Below the pieces are notes generated by a model that saw nothing but the letters and a program-made list of their open reading frames with translations, was not told the DNA's origin and did not search any database. A stretch of 64,000 nt of DNA from Rhodopseudomonas infernalis (GTDB lineage Bacteria > Pseudomonadota > Alphaproteobacteria > Rhizobiales > Xanthobacteraceae), in contig NZ_JAJNAL010000009.1 in assembly GCF_022271405.1 (NCBI RefSeq), positions 1 through 64,000 on the forward strand, written 5' to 3'. Shown piece after piece: positions 32,132 through 40,913 of the stretch. A program made the position numbers and the translations under genes. Each line of letters starts with the position of its first letter. Position 1 is the stretch's first letter.

Positions 32132-32997
32132 TATTCGAAGCCCTTTCGGCCGAGCAGGCCCTGCGGGCGCAGGATGAGGAAGATGATCAGCAACAGGAAC
32201 GACAGCGTGGTGGCGTGCGCCGGGCCGAGATAGGTGGCGCCGACGGTTTCGACCAGCGCCAGCAGCAGCCCGCCCGCGAGCGCTCCCGAAACGCTGCCGA
32301 GGCCGCCGAGCACGCAGACCACGAAGGCCTTGCCGAGGAAGGTGGAGGAGGTCAGCGGCGAGATCGGGAAAATCAGCGCCATCAGCACGCCGGCGCAGCC
32401 GGCGAGCGCGGCGCCGAGCCCGAACGCGACCGCGTAGATCGACGGCACATGCACGCCCATCAGCACCGCGGCGTCACGGTCGAGCCGCACCGCCACGATG
32501 GCCCGGCCGACCTTGGAGCGGCGCAGCAGAAGATACAGCACAGCGGTGAGCAGCAGCGCCGTCACCGTCGCGATCAGCCGGTCGACCGGCACCACCACGC
32601 CGCCGATCGCCAGCGAGCCGAGCGGCGGGCTCAGGATCAGCTTGCGATAATCGGCGGTGAAGAAATAGATCATCGCGTTGTTCAGGATCAGATCGAGCCC
32701 GAAGGTCAGCGTCAGCGTCACCAGCACCGGCGCGGTGATCACCCGGTTGAGAACCAGCCGCTGGATGACGTAGCCGAATGCGAAGAACAGCGGCGCGGCG
32801 ACGAAGATCGCGTACCACGGCGACAGATGCAGCCACTGGTACAGCCCGAACGCCAGATAGGCGCCGAGCACGATGAACGAGCCGTGGATCAGGTTGATGA
32901 CGTTGAGCACGCCCCACACCAGCGAAAACCCGATCGCGATGCAGGCATAGAGACTGCCCAGCACCAGCGCGTTGATCAGGATCTGGATGGCTTGCAT
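32131..32997 (-). CDS. livH: Branched-chain amino acid-type ABC transporter permease LivH
   Basis: A 288-residue permease with the LivH start (ILINALVLGSLYACIAIGFS, LVWGVLNVINLIHGSFIVLG) and the central GVHVPSIYAVAFGLGAALAG loop. About eight membrane helices are predicted. It is the first gene of livHMGF and lies 211 bases after the binding-protein gene, with a palindromic repeat between them. Confidence 0.9.
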   Translation of the reverse strand: MQAIQILINALVLGSLYACIAIGFSLVWGVLNVINLIHGSFIVLGAYLAFGLYQWLHLSPWYAIFVAAPLFFAFGYVIQRLVLNRVITAPVLVTLTLTFGLDLILNNAMIYFFTADYRKLILSPPLGSLAIGGVVVPVDRLIATVTALLLTAVLYLLLRRSKVGRAIVAVRLDRDAAVLMGVHVPSIYAVAFGLGAALAGCAGVLMALIFPISPLTSSTFLGKAFVVCVLGGLGSVSGALAGGLLLALVETVGATYLGPAHATTLSFLLLIIFLILRPQGLLGRKGFE

Positions 32998-33094
32998 GAG
33001 CGCGGCTTTGCTTGGTTGGAGGCGAGAAATGTCGATGGCTAGGATGAAGCGGAGCCGGAGCGCCGATTCAGATCATTTCGGGCGAAACCTCACC

Positions 33095-33171
33095 CCGTCA
33101 TTGCGAGCGTAGCGAAGCGGGCCCCATGCGTGGCATGGATTGCTTCGTCGCTTCGCTCCTCGCAATGACGG
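33095..33171. repeat. GTCATTGCGAG palindromic repeat
   Basis: The left arm starts CCGTCATTGCGAGCGTAGCG at 33095; the right arm is TTGCTTCGTCGCTTCGCTCC followed by TCGCAATGACGG, ending at 33171. The arms pair to make one hairpin. It sits between the binding-protein gene and livH, where it could partly terminate transcription or stabilise the upstream message, giving more binding protein than permease. Confidence 0.8.
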
Positions 33172-33208
33172 AGGCCGAGGGATTTGGAGAGTGCGAATCC
33201 GGAGCGAC

Positions 33209-34429
33209 TTACTCGACGCCGATCTTGAATTCGCCCTGCTTGATCGCCTGCGGGAACAGCACCACCGGCTTGCCGCTCTGGATCTGGAAGACTGGCGGAT
33301 CGAGCGAGTTGATCTGGCCGTTGGCACCGAACTTCACCGGGCCGAAGAAGGTGACGACGTCCATCTTGGCGAGTTCGTCGCGCACTTTCTCGCGGTCGGT
33401 CGAGCCGGCCTTTTCGATGGCGATCTGGAACAGCGCGCCGCACAGCGCCGCCGAGGCGTGCGCATAGTCCGGTTCGCTATTGTACTTCTCCTTGAACAGC
33501 TTCACGAAATTGGCGGTCGAGCCGAAGATGTCCTTGCCTTCATATTGCGCGGCCGGGTGCCACCAGGCGGCACTCGACACGTTCTCGGCGCCCTTGCCGA
33601 GCGCATCGATGAACTCCTGATAGGCCGGGCCGGCGATCATCGACACCACCGGCGCCTTGATCTGCTGGTCGGCCATCTGCTTGCGCACCAGCAGCAGATC
33701 GTTGGTGTAGCCGGTGACGAAAATCCACTGCGGCGCCAGCGCCTTGATCGACGACAGCGTCGCCGAATGGTCGAGCGTGCCGATCGCGTATTTCTCGAAA
33801 TACGCCACTTCGAAGCCGGCGGCCTTGGCGGACTTCTCCATCTCCTGGGCGATCGCCAGCGGGAACAGATCATTGCGGGCCAGGATGGCGATCTTCTTCA
33901 CGTCCGGCACCTTGGCCTTGACCATCTGGGTCAGCGGCGTCGTCAGGGTGTCGTTGGGCGTGAAGGTGCCGAACAGATATTTGTAGTTCTGGTCGTAGAC
34001 CTGGACCGAGGAGGCGGTCGCGGCCAGCGTCGGCACCTTGTACTTCTCGGACACGGTGCTGGCGGCCTTGGCGGCGCCGGAGCCGAACGGCCCGAACAGG
34101 AAGTTGACGTTGTTCTGGGTGATCAGCTGCTCGCTCGCCTGCACGGCGCGCGGCGTGTTCGACTGATAGTCGGTGTAGACGATCTCGACCTTGTACTTCT
34201 TGCCGCCGACATTGATGCCGCCGGCCTTGTTGGCCTGCTCGGCCCACAGATTGTAGCCCTGCTGCTGCTTGATCGCTTCGGGCGCCAGCGGCCCGGTGAT
34301 CGGCAGCGGTGCGCCGATCTTGATCACGTCGTCGGCCGACGCTGCGGCGATGTGCGTTCCGGACGCCAGCGCGGCGAGACCGAGCGGGACAGAGAGGCGG
34401 ACGCAGCGAGCAACCCACGTGTGAAGCAT
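33209..34429 (-). CDS. Liv-type ABC transporter substrate-binding protein
   Basis: A 406-residue periplasmic binding protein. The ATG at 34429 gives a signal peptide (VARCVRLSVPLGLAALASGT, cleavage near AAAS-ADD). The mature start DVIKIGAPLPITGPLAPEAI and the later YTDYQSNTPRAVQASEQLI with NNVNFLFGPFGSGAAKA are standard for the family. It precedes livHMGF and feeds that system. The neighbouring flavin hydroxylase suggests the ligand may be an aromatic compound rather than an amino acid. The divergent LysR gene is the likely regulator. Confidence 0.9.
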   Translation of the reverse strand: MLHTWVARCVRLSVPLGLAALASGTHIAAASADDVIKIGAPLPITGPLAPEAIKQQQGYNLWAEQANKAGGINVGGKKYKVEIVYTDYQSNTPRAVQASEQLITQNNVNFLFGPFGSGAAKAASTVSEKYKVPTLAATASSVQVYDQNYKYLFGTFTPNDTLTTPLTQMVKAKVPDVKKIAILARNDLFPLAIAQEMEKSAKAAGFEVAYFEKYAIGTLDHSATLSSIKALAPQWIFVTGYTNDLLLVRKQMADQQIKAPVVSMIAGPAYQEFIDALGKGAENVSSAAWWHPAAQYEGKDIFGSTANFVKLFKEKYNSEPDYAHASAALCGALFQIAIEKAGSTDREKVRDELAKMDVVTFFGPVKFGANGQINSLDPPVFQIQSGKPVVLFPQAIKQGEFKIGVE

Positions 34430-34575
34430 GCGGAAGTCTCCAAGGGTGATGGCTGGGGCTGACTGTGCCAAACAGGCCGTTCGAATAAAAGCATTGAATT
34501 TCGAGGCCTCGGATCGAATAATTCGAACACTAGTCAATCGCTGCCGGAATTTCCGGCAATGGCGCAAAGAGAAAG
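34430..34575. promoter_or_regulatory. Divergent promoter with LysR-type operator candidates
   Basis: The region between the binding-protein gene and the LysR gene is AT-richer than the genes. It contains TTCGAATAA at 34480-34488, the dyad TCGAA-TAA-TTCGA at 34514-34526, and a perfect 17-base inverted repeat TGCCGGAA-T-TTCCGGCA at 34542-34558. The last begins 17 bases before the LysR start codon. These are the best candidates for autoregulator and activator sites. Confidence 0.55.
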
Positions 34576-35484
34576 ATGGCGATGATCGAGTCGGCGGCGA
34601 TCCGTTATTTCCGCGAGGTGACAGAATCCGGCTCGATCAAGCAGGCCGCCGCGACGCTGCGGATCGCGCCGTCGGCGATCAGCCGGCAGATCCAGGCGAT
34701 GGAGGAGGAACTGTCGGTCAAACTGTTCGAACGCAACGCCCGCGGCATGGTGCTGACCGATGCCGGCCGGCTGGTGTATCGCTACGCGGTCGACAACCGC
34801 AGCCTGCTCGACGGCATCCGCACGCGCGTGCAGGAATTCGAGACGATGCGGCGTGGCCAGATCAAGGTCGCCACCGTCGAGGGCATGCTGTCGAACTTTC
34901 TGTCGAACTTCCTGATCGAGCTGTCGGCCGATTATCCGGGCATCTTCGTCTCGACCACGGTGCTCGGCTCGCGCGCGGTGGCGGAGATCGTCGGCCGCAA
35001 CGAGGTGGATCTCGGGTTGCTGTTCGGCCGCGCGCCGCGGCGCGATCTGATCGAGCTGGCGCGGATGCGGCAGTCGCTGTGCCTGTTCGTCGCGCCCGGC
35101 CATCCGTTGGCGTCGCGGGAGTCGTGCACCGTCAAGGAACTCGCGGGGCTGCGCGTGGTGGTGCCGGATCCGTCGTTCGGCATCCGCCAGGAGATCGACC
35201 GCGCCTGCGCCACCGCCAAGGTGCGGCTGGAGATCTGCAGCGAGACCAATTCGCTGGCCTTCGCCCAGATGCTGGCGTCGCGCACCGACCTCGCCACCTT
35301 CCTGCCGCGCGACACCGCGATGCCGGCGATCGCGTCGGGCCGTCTGGTCGTCGTGCCGCTCCGCGATCCACGGCTGGAGGCGACGCAAGTCACGCTGGTC
35401 CAGCTCGCCTCGCGCAACATCTCGCCGTCGTGCCGGATGGTGGCGGAGCTGCTGGTCGCGCGGATGAAGAGCGCGCGGGAGTAG
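34576..35484 (+). CDS. LysR-family transcriptional regulator
   Basis: A 302-residue LysR regulator. The winged helix-turn-helix is at about 6-65 (YFREVTESGSIKQAAATLRI, then APSAISRQIQAMEEELSVKL). The effector domain follows from about 95 (GQIKVATVEGMLSNFLSNFL). It is transcribed away from the Liv binding-protein gene and probably senses the imported compound or a breakdown product. Met 3 is an alternative start. Confidence 0.9.
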   Translation: MAMIESAAIRYFREVTESGSIKQAAATLRIAPSAISRQIQAMEEELSVKLFERNARGMVLTDAGRLVYRYAVDNRSLLDGIRTRVQEFETMRRGQIKVATVEGMLSNFLSNFLIELSADYPGIFVSTTVLGSRAVAEIVGRNEVDLGLLFGRAPRRDLIELARMRQSLCLFVAPGHPLASRESCTVKELAGLRVVVPDPSFGIRQEIDRACATAKVRLEICSETNSLAFAQMLASRTDLATFLPRDTAMPAIASGRLVVVPLRDPRLEATQVTLVQLASRNISPSCRMVAELLVARMKSARE

Positions 35485-35519
35485 TTGCGCGCTGTTTTTG
35501 AAGCGAGGCGCCCGCCCCA

Positions 35520-35643
35520 TCGTCATTGCGAGCCAACGGGTCGGCGCGAAGCGCCGCCCGATGACAGGCTCGGCGAAGCTCTCCAGGAGCTCCGAGTTCG
35601 GCGCCTCTGGATTGCTTCGTCGCTTTGCTCCTCGCAATGACGG
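35520..35643. repeat. GTCATTGCGAG palindromic repeat pair
   Basis: The left arm CGTCATTGCGAGCCAACGGG starts at 35521 and the right arm TTGCTTCGTCGCTTTGCTCC followed by TCGCAATGACGG ends at 35643. The interior (35550-35600) is not palindromic. It lies between the convergent LysR and flavin-oxidase genes, a place suited to a bidirectional terminator. Confidence 0.78.
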
Positions 35644-35673
35644 GGAGAGGTCGTGCTTAAGCAGGTAGCGGCC

Positions 35674-37071
35674 TTACGCCGCCTCATCGCGCAGGTGATA
35701 CCAGCGATACAGCATGCGCTGGCCGAGGCGGCGGAAGGGTTCGAAGGTGTGGGTGGGGAGCGGCGAGGTGAAGATCGGCAGGTCCTGGCCCTTGAAGTGC
35801 TGGCCCGCGATCATCTGCGCCATGCGGCGGCCGGCCTGCGCCGAATACGACACGCCGTTGCCGCCGTAGCCGAGCGCGTAGAACAGGTTCGTCCGCGGAT
35901 CGGGGCGGAAGATGCGCGGCATCATGTCGTGGCTGACGTCGACCCAGCCCCACCACGAGTAGTCGATCTCGATACCCTGCAGCGCCGGGAATTTGCGGTG
36001 CAGGCCGTCGATCAGCAATTGCAGGTGCTTCGGCGCGTCGGCGTCGGCCCCGGTGATCGACGAGCGGCTGCCGATCTGGATGCGGTTGTCCGGCAACAGG
36101 CGGTAGTAGTAGCGCAGCGTCCGCGTGTCGGTCAGCACCAGCTTGGTCCGGAAGCCGGTCGCCTCGAGTTCGGCGGCGGTGAGCGGCCGGGTGACGATCG
36201 AGTTCGACAGGATCGGCATGCAGCGGCCACGCAGCGTCGGGGTCAGGCCGGGCGCCGTGTAGGCGCCGGTGGCGATGCCGACCGCGCGGGCCCGCACCGT
36301 GCCGCCCGGCGTGCGCAGATGCAGCTTGCCGCCGCGCTGCTCGATATTCGCAACCGGGCTCGCCGGATGAATCTTGACGCCGAGGTCGCGCGCCATCTGC
36401 TGATAGCCGAAGGCAAGCTTCGCAGGGTGTACGCCGGTGCCGAGCGGCTCGAGCACCGCGCCGACAGCTTCGGCCTCGTTGAGATATTCACGGCGCAACT
36501 GATCGGCGCCGATCATCCGGGTCTGCTCGCCGAAGGTGTCGCGCAGCAGCGTGGCTTCGGCCGAGATCTTGTCGAGGTTGCGCTGGCGATGCGCGATGTA
36601 GAGATGGCCGCCGCGTTGCGGCTCGCAGTCGATCGGGCTTTGCCGCACCAGCTCCTCGAAAGTCTCGAAGCCATCGCGGATTTCGGCGTGGAGCTGCTTG
36701 GCGACGTCGAGGCCCCAGCGTGCGATCCATTGCGAGCGCGTCAGCCGGCCGGCGGCGTTCTGGCCCTGGCCGCCGTTGCGGGTGCTGCAGCCCCAGGCGA
36801 CGCGGTTGGCTTCGAGCACCACCGGCTTGAGCCCGTGCTCGCGCGCCAGGAAGATCGCGCAGGCGAGGCCGGTGTAGCCCGAGCCGACGATCGCCACGTC
36901 GGCGTCGATATCGGACGTGACCGGACCATCATCGGCGGGCAGCGAGCCGGCGGTGGCGTGCCAATAGGTCGGCGCGTAGTCGCGGTTGTGGCCGGGGCCG
37001 TCGCTGACCAGCGGATCGTAATGCGGGTCGTAGGCAGCCAGCGGCGGCGTCTTCAGCGGCCGGTTCATCAT
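35674..37071 (-). CDS. FAD-dependent amine/amino-acid oxidase (DAO family, PuuB-like)
   Basis: A 465-residue DAO-type flavoprotein. The FAD motif DVAIVGSGYTGLACAIFLAR begins near residue 57, followed by VVLEANRVAWGCSTRNGGQG, which carries the flavin-near segment of the PuuB/OrdL branch. The C-terminal part has NLFYALGYGGNGVSYSAQAG. The branch oxidises gamma-glutamyl-amines or similar secondary amines. The ATG at 37071 overlaps the upstream NTF2-like gene by 4 bases. The divergent aldehyde dehydrogenase gene could take the aldehyde product. Substrate is not determinable. Confidence 0.82.
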   Translation of the reverse strand: MMNRPLKTPPLAAYDPHYDPLVSDGPGHNRDYAPTYWHATAGSLPADDGPVTSDIDADVAIVGSGYTGLACAIFLAREHGLKPVVLEANRVAWGCSTRNGGQGQNAAGRLTRSQWIARWGLDVAKQLHAEIRDGFETFEELVRQSPIDCEPQRGGHLYIAHRQRNLDKISAEATLLRDTFGEQTRMIGADQLRREYLNEAEAVGAVLEPLGTGVHPAKLAFGYQQMARDLGVKIHPASPVANIEQRGGKLHLRTPGGTVRARAVGIATGAYTAPGLTPTLRGRCMPILSNSIVTRPLTAAELEATGFRTKLVLTDTRTLRYYYRLLPDNRIQIGSRSSITGADADAPKHLQLLIDGLHRKFPALQGIEIDYSWWGWVDVSHDMMPRIFRPDPRTNLFYALGYGGNGVSYSAQAGRRMAQMIAGQHFKGQDLPIFTSPLPTHTFEPFRRLGQRMLYRWYHLRDEAA

Positions 37072-37481
37072 GCGGCTCCCTTGGCGGGCAGCGCCGGGCG
37101 GTCCTTGCGGAACGCGCTCTTGCTGAAAATCTTGTCGCCGCGGAAGCCGAACAGGTCGACGCCTTCCGCCTCGATGCGTGAACCATCTTTCGCCGTCGCG
37201 CGAAAAATCCATTCGGAGATGCCGCGGTCGCCGAACACGGCGTGGCGGGTGCATTCCCAGCTCACATCCGGGAAGGTTGCGAAGGTGCCTTCGAACGCGG
37301 CACGGACGTCGGCGGCGCCGCTGATACGGCGGCCGCATGCCTCGGGGCCGGCAGCGGCGTCGAACACGATATCATCCGTCATCACCGCCATCACGCCGGC
37401 GCCGTCGTGGCGGTTGAAGGCGGCGAACAGAAGTTCGAGTTGGCGCAGGCGCTGAGTATCAAGTTCCGACATAGCGAGCAC
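37068..37481 (-). CDS. NTF2-like (SnoaL/nuclear transport factor 2 fold) protein
   Basis: A 137-residue protein with the NTF2/SnoaL pattern: N-terminal helix RQLELLFAAFNRHDGAGVMA, MTDDIVFDAAAGPEACGR, then FATFPDVSWECTRHAVFGDR. The fold forms a small pocket used in isomerases and in ligand-binding proteins of unknown role. Met 4 (at 37472) is an alternative start. It is coupled by a 4-base overlap to the DAO-type oxidase gene, so it likely serves the same pathway. Confidence 0.75.
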   Translation of the reverse strand: MLAMSELDTQRLRQLELLFAAFNRHDGAGVMAVMTDDIVFDAAAGPEACGRRISGAADVRAAFEGTFATFPDVSWECTRHAVFGDRGISEWIFRATAKDGSRIEAEGVDLFGFRGDKIFSKSAFRKDRPALPAKGAA

Positions 37482-37685
37482 ATTCCATCATGGTGGGCGC
37501 AGGGGCGTCTCCGTGATGATGGCGCGGATCGGCCGGCAGCTTCGAGCACAGGCTGTCACGCTCCGCAGGGCGTGCTTAGAACCAGATGCCGTGATGTCTG
37601 CGGCCAGATCGAAGCGGCCAACTGGCCCAACGGCTTGGCTCCGGCTGGACCTTCGCGCGCGAGGCGCAATCGCCAAGGTGATACG
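37482..37685. promoter_or_regulatory. Divergent promoter region, NTF2-like gene / aldehyde dehydrogenase
   Basis: These 204 bases separate the two divergent gene pairs. No strong dyad or consensus promoter could be picked out by eye. A purine-rich run (CGCCAAGGTG, just before 37686) can serve as ribosome site for the aldehyde dehydrogenase. Confidence 0.35.
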
Positions 37686-39197
37686 ATGATCAACATCGCC
37701 ACCCGCATCAATCCCGCCATCGCGCCCGCCGTGTCGGACGTGTTCACGCAACTGCAGGGCCGTCACCTGATCGGCAACGCGCTGGTTCCGGCCGTGGCCG
37801 GAACGACGCTCGACGTACTCGACCCCGCCACCGGCGAAGTGCTCGGTCAGGCGCCGGCTGCGACGTCCGACGACGTCACCCGCGCGGTCGATGCCGCCGC
37901 CGCGGCGTTCCCCGGCTGGGCGGCGACGCCGGCGCGGCAGCGCGGCAAGCTGATCGCCGAAGCGGCGCGCGCCATCGCGGCGCGCAGCGACGTGATCGCC
38001 GCCGTGCTGGCGCTGGAGACCGGCAAGGCGATCCGCACCGAATGCCGCGGCGAAGTCACGACCGCGATCGATATCGTCACGATGTATGCGGGGCTGGCGT
38101 CGGAGCTGAAGGGCGAGACGCTGCCGTTCGATCCGCAGATCCTCACCTACACCAGCCGCGAGCCGCTCGGCGTCGTCGCCGCGATCCTGCCGTGGAACGT
38201 GCCGCTGGTGCTGATGATGCTGAAGATCGCCCCGGCGCTGGTGGCGGGCAACACGGTCGTGGTCAAAGCGTCCGAAGAAGCGCCGTTCGCCACCATCGAG
38301 ATGGCGCGGCTGATGGCCGAGCTGCTGCCGGCCGGCGTGCTCAACGTGATCTGCGGCACCGGCCGCGATTGCGGCTCGGCGCTGGTCGAGCATCCGGCGG
38401 TCGCCAAGGTGACGTTCACCGGCTCGCAGGCCGTGGGCGAACTGATCTACCAGACCGCCGCGCGAAAGATCATTCCGGTCAGCCTCGAGCTCGGCGGCAA
38501 GAGCCCGATGATCGTCTATCCGGACGCCGACATGGCGCGCGTGATCGCCGGCGCGATCGCCGGGATGCGCTTCACCCGCCAGGGCCAGAGCTGCACCGCG
38601 GCGAGCCGGATCTACGTCCACAGCACGCTCGTCGATGCCTTCGTGGCGCAGCTCAAGGACGCGCTGGCCAAGCTGGTGATCGGTGATCCGCTCGATGAGG
38701 TGACCGATATCGGCACGGTGATCTCGGCGCGGCAGAAGGCGAAGATCGAATCCTATCTGGCACTCGGCGAACGCACCGCCGGCGCCCAGGTGGCGCGCTG
38801 CGGTGAGATGCCTCGCGCCAGCCATCTCAAGGACGGCCTGTATCTGCAGCCGACCATCGTCACCGGCCTGCCGGAGGATTCGCCGCTGATGCGTGAGGAG
38901 ATCTTCGGCCCGGTGGTGTGTGTGCAGCCGTGGGACGATGAGGACGACGTTATCGCGCGCGCCAACGACAGCGATTTCGGCCTCGCCGCGACGGTGTGGA
39001 CCCACGATCTGCGCAAGGCCCTGCGCGCGGTGCAGCGGCTCGATGCCGGCTACGTCCAGGTCAATCAGAACCTGACGATCCAGCCGAATCTGAGCTATGG
39101 CGGTTTCAAGAAGTCGGGCCTCGGCAAGGAGGCCTCGCTGGAAGCCATGCTCGAGCACTTCACCAAGAAGAAGACCGTCGTCATCGACATGCGGTGA
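37686..39197 (+). CDS. NAD(P)-dependent aldehyde dehydrogenase
   Basis: A 503-residue aldehyde dehydrogenase. Catalytic Cys 303 is in FTRQGQSCTAASRI, general base Glu 268 in VSLELGGKSP, and oxyanion Asn 171 in ILPWNVPLVL. The cofactor motif is FTGSQAVGELI near 245. The ATG at 37686 is preferred over the earlier open frame, which runs antisense to the NTF2-like gene. It is followed 7 bases later by a TauE/SafE permease. It may oxidise the aldehyde made by the divergent DAO-type oxidase; substrate preference is unknown. Confidence 0.92.
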   Translation: MINIATRINPAIAPAVSDVFTQLQGRHLIGNALVPAVAGTTLDVLDPATGEVLGQAPAATSDDVTRAVDAAAAAFPGWAATPARQRGKLIAEAARAIAARSDVIAAVLALETGKAIRTECRGEVTTAIDIVTMYAGLASELKGETLPFDPQILTYTSREPLGVVAAILPWNVPLVLMMLKIAPALVAGNTVVVKASEEAPFATIEMARLMAELLPAGVLNVICGTGRDCGSALVEHPAVAKVTFTGSQAVGELIYQTAARKIIPVSLELGGKSPMIVYPDADMARVIAGAIAGMRFTRQGQSCTAASRIYVHSTLVDAFVAQLKDALAKLVIGDPLDEVTDIGTVISARQKAKIESYLALGERTAGAQVARCGEMPRASHLKDGLYLQPTIVTGLPEDSPLMREEIFGPVVCVQPWDDEDDVIARANDSDFGLAATVWTHDLRKALRAVQRLDAGYVQVNQNLTIQPNLSYGGFKKSGLGKEASLEAMLEHFTKKKTVVIDMR

Positions 39198-39204
39198 ACC
39201 CACC

Positions 39205-39993
39205 ATGCAGGATCTGATCGCCGCCGCGCAGGCCGGCCTCGCCGGCGCGCTGCCGTCGCCGCGGATCATCGCCGAAACGATGGCGGCGGTGGCCGTGGCG
39301 GCGCTGCTGCGCGGCTTCACCGGCTTCGGCTTTGCGATGGCGGCGGTGCCGCTGATGGGCCTGTTCATGCCGCCCGCGACCGCGGTGCCGATCGCCGTGC
39401 TGCTGCAATTGCTGACCGGCCTCAACGATCTGCGCCGCAACCGGCGCGATTGTCACTGGCCGTCGCTGCGCTGGCTGATCGTCGGCGCGGTGATCGGCTC
39501 GCCGCTCGGCGTGCTGGCGCTGAGCGTCGCGCCGGCGCCGGTCGCGCGGATCGTCATCTCGGTGATCATCGCCATCGCGGTGCTGATGCTCGGCCGCGGC
39601 TTCGCGCTCGCCGGGGTGCCGTCGCGGACGGCGACCGCAGGCGTCGGCATGCTGGCCGGCCTGTTCAATGGTCTGGCGGCGATGCCCGGGCCGCCGGCGA
39701 TCGTGTACTACATGTCGGGCCCGTTTCGCGCCATCGCGGCGCGCGCCTCGCTGCTGGTGTTCTTCCTCGTCACCTCGATTTCGGCCTTCGTCAGCATCGC
39801 GCTGGTCGGCCTCGCGACGCCGACGGTGCTGTGGCTGTCGGTGATCGCGTTGCCGGTGACATTCCTCGGCACCTGGATCGGCGAGCTCGGCTTTCGCCGC
39901 GGCACCGAGAAGCTGCACCGCCACGTCTCGATCGCCAGCCTCGGGATCATCGCGCTGATCAGCGCCGCGAAGGGCTTCAGCGAACTGATGTGA
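39205..39993 (+). CDS. TauE/SafE-family membrane permease
   Basis: A 262-residue protein with about eight hydrophobic segments. The family motif LLRGFTGFGFAMAAVPLMGL is in the first third and repeats in the second half as GMLAGLFNGLAAMPGPPAIV. The family exports sulfite, sulfoacetate or other organic anions. The ATG at 39205 is 7 bases after the aldehyde dehydrogenase stop, so the two are one operon. A role in moving a carboxylate or sulfonate is inferred. Confidence 0.85.
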   Translation: MQDLIAAAQAGLAGALPSPRIIAETMAAVAVAALLRGFTGFGFAMAAVPLMGLFMPPATAVPIAVLLQLLTGLNDLRRNRRDCHWPSLRWLIVGAVIGSPLGVLALSVAPAPVARIVISVIIAIAVLMLGRGFALAGVPSRTATAGVGMLAGLFNGLAAMPGPPAIVYYMSGPFRAIAARASLLVFFLVTSISAFVSIALVGLATPTVLWLSVIALPVTFLGTWIGELGFRRGTEKLHRHVSIASLGIIALISAAKGFSELM

Positions 39994-40041
39994 GGCGGTT
40001 CATGCGGTGGCCGTGCCGGACACCATCAGGCAGGGTCCGTA

Positions 40042-40737
40042 TTAGTTGGTCTCGCCGCTACGGGCGTCCGCCGTGGCGATCACGGTCTGGTAGGCCAGCA
40101 ACCGCTCGCGAACGCGGAGCGACGCGGCGGGCGTGGTGACGCCGAGCAACGCCAGCGACACGCTGTAGCCGAGTTCGGCCTCGACTTCGGGCTTCGACAG
40201 ATCGCGCGCGATCCAGACGCTGATCGCCTGCAGCGCGATGCGGCGGAGGTTGATCGCGAGCGGCTCCTCGGCGACGAAATCGTGCAGATAGCCCCGTTCG
40301 GCCAGAGCGTGCGTCAGCCGCCGCCAGAATCCCTCGCGCAGCGGCATCGTCAGCCCCTGTTGCGGCGCGCCCTTCAGGTCGAGCAGTTCGCGATACAGCG
40401 TTTTGTAGAACACCGGGTCGGAGAACCAGAACTCGACGCACAGGCCGACGACTTCGTAGATCTCAGCCAGCGGATCGGTGACGTGCCGCTCGTGCACCGC
40501 GCGCGCGAACTCCGCCATGTCGGCGTCGAGCACGGCGAGCAGCACCGCCTGTTTCGAGCCGAAGACGTTGTAGGGCGTCATGTGCGCGACGTCGGCCTTG
40601 GCGGCCAGCGCGCGCATCGAGAATTCGGCCGACTCGGTTTCGGACAGCAACGCGCGGGCGCCGGTGATGATTTTCTGGCGCAGCTCTTCGCGTGCCTGCT
40701 CGCGTGGGGGCAAAGGTCGGGGTCCTGTAGGCATCAC
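40042..40737 (-). CDS. TetR/AcrR-family transcriptional regulator
   Basis: A 231-residue TetR-type repressor. The N-terminal helix-turn-helix spans about 20-65 (IITGARALLSETESAEFSMR, then ALAAKADVAHMTPYNVFGSK). The C-terminal ligand-binding part is helical, with a LYRELLDLKGAPQQGLTMPL segment. It is transcribed away from the SDR/ThDP operon, and a perfect 16-base palindrome lies in the gap, so it is the likely repressor of that operon and of itself. Confidence 0.88.
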   Translation of the reverse strand: MMPTGPRPLPPREQAREELRQKIITGARALLSETESAEFSMRALAAKADVAHMTPYNVFGSKQAVLLAVLDADMAEFARAVHERHVTDPLAEIYEVVGLCVEFWFSDPVFYKTLYRELLDLKGAPQQGLTMPLREGFWRRLTHALAERGYLHDFVAEEPLAINLRRIALQAISVWIARDLSKPEVEAELGYSVSLALLGVTTPAASLRVRERLLAYQTVIATADARSGETN

Positions 40738-40913
40738 ATCAGGGCGTCGTTGTAATCGCCTGCGCGGAAAATTGCGAAATCGCCTGCGACGATCCGGCCC
40801 CTGCGAGCGCGCTTGACGTGCGTTACGGGCGACGCATATAACGCGTTATATCAAAAATGGCGATCAACGCCATGCTGCGCCCAACGGCGCAGATCTCGGG
40901 AGGACGCGGTCTC
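40738..40913. promoter_or_regulatory. Divergent promoter region, TetR gene / SDR operon
   Basis: A 176-base gap with one AT-rich island at 40830-40860 carrying the palindromic operator. A GGGAGG ribosome site at 40898-40903 lies ten bases before the SDR start at 40914. A longer start at 40857 would begin right after the palindrome and is less likely. Confidence 0.5.
40836..40851. promoter_or_regulatory. Perfect 16-base palindrome, probable TetR operator
   Basis: ATATAACGCGTTATAT reads identically on both strands. It lies 99 bases upstream of the TetR gene start and 63 bases upstream of the SDR start, in the only AT-rich stretch of the gap. Size and symmetry fit a TetR-dimer site. Confidence 0.72.
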
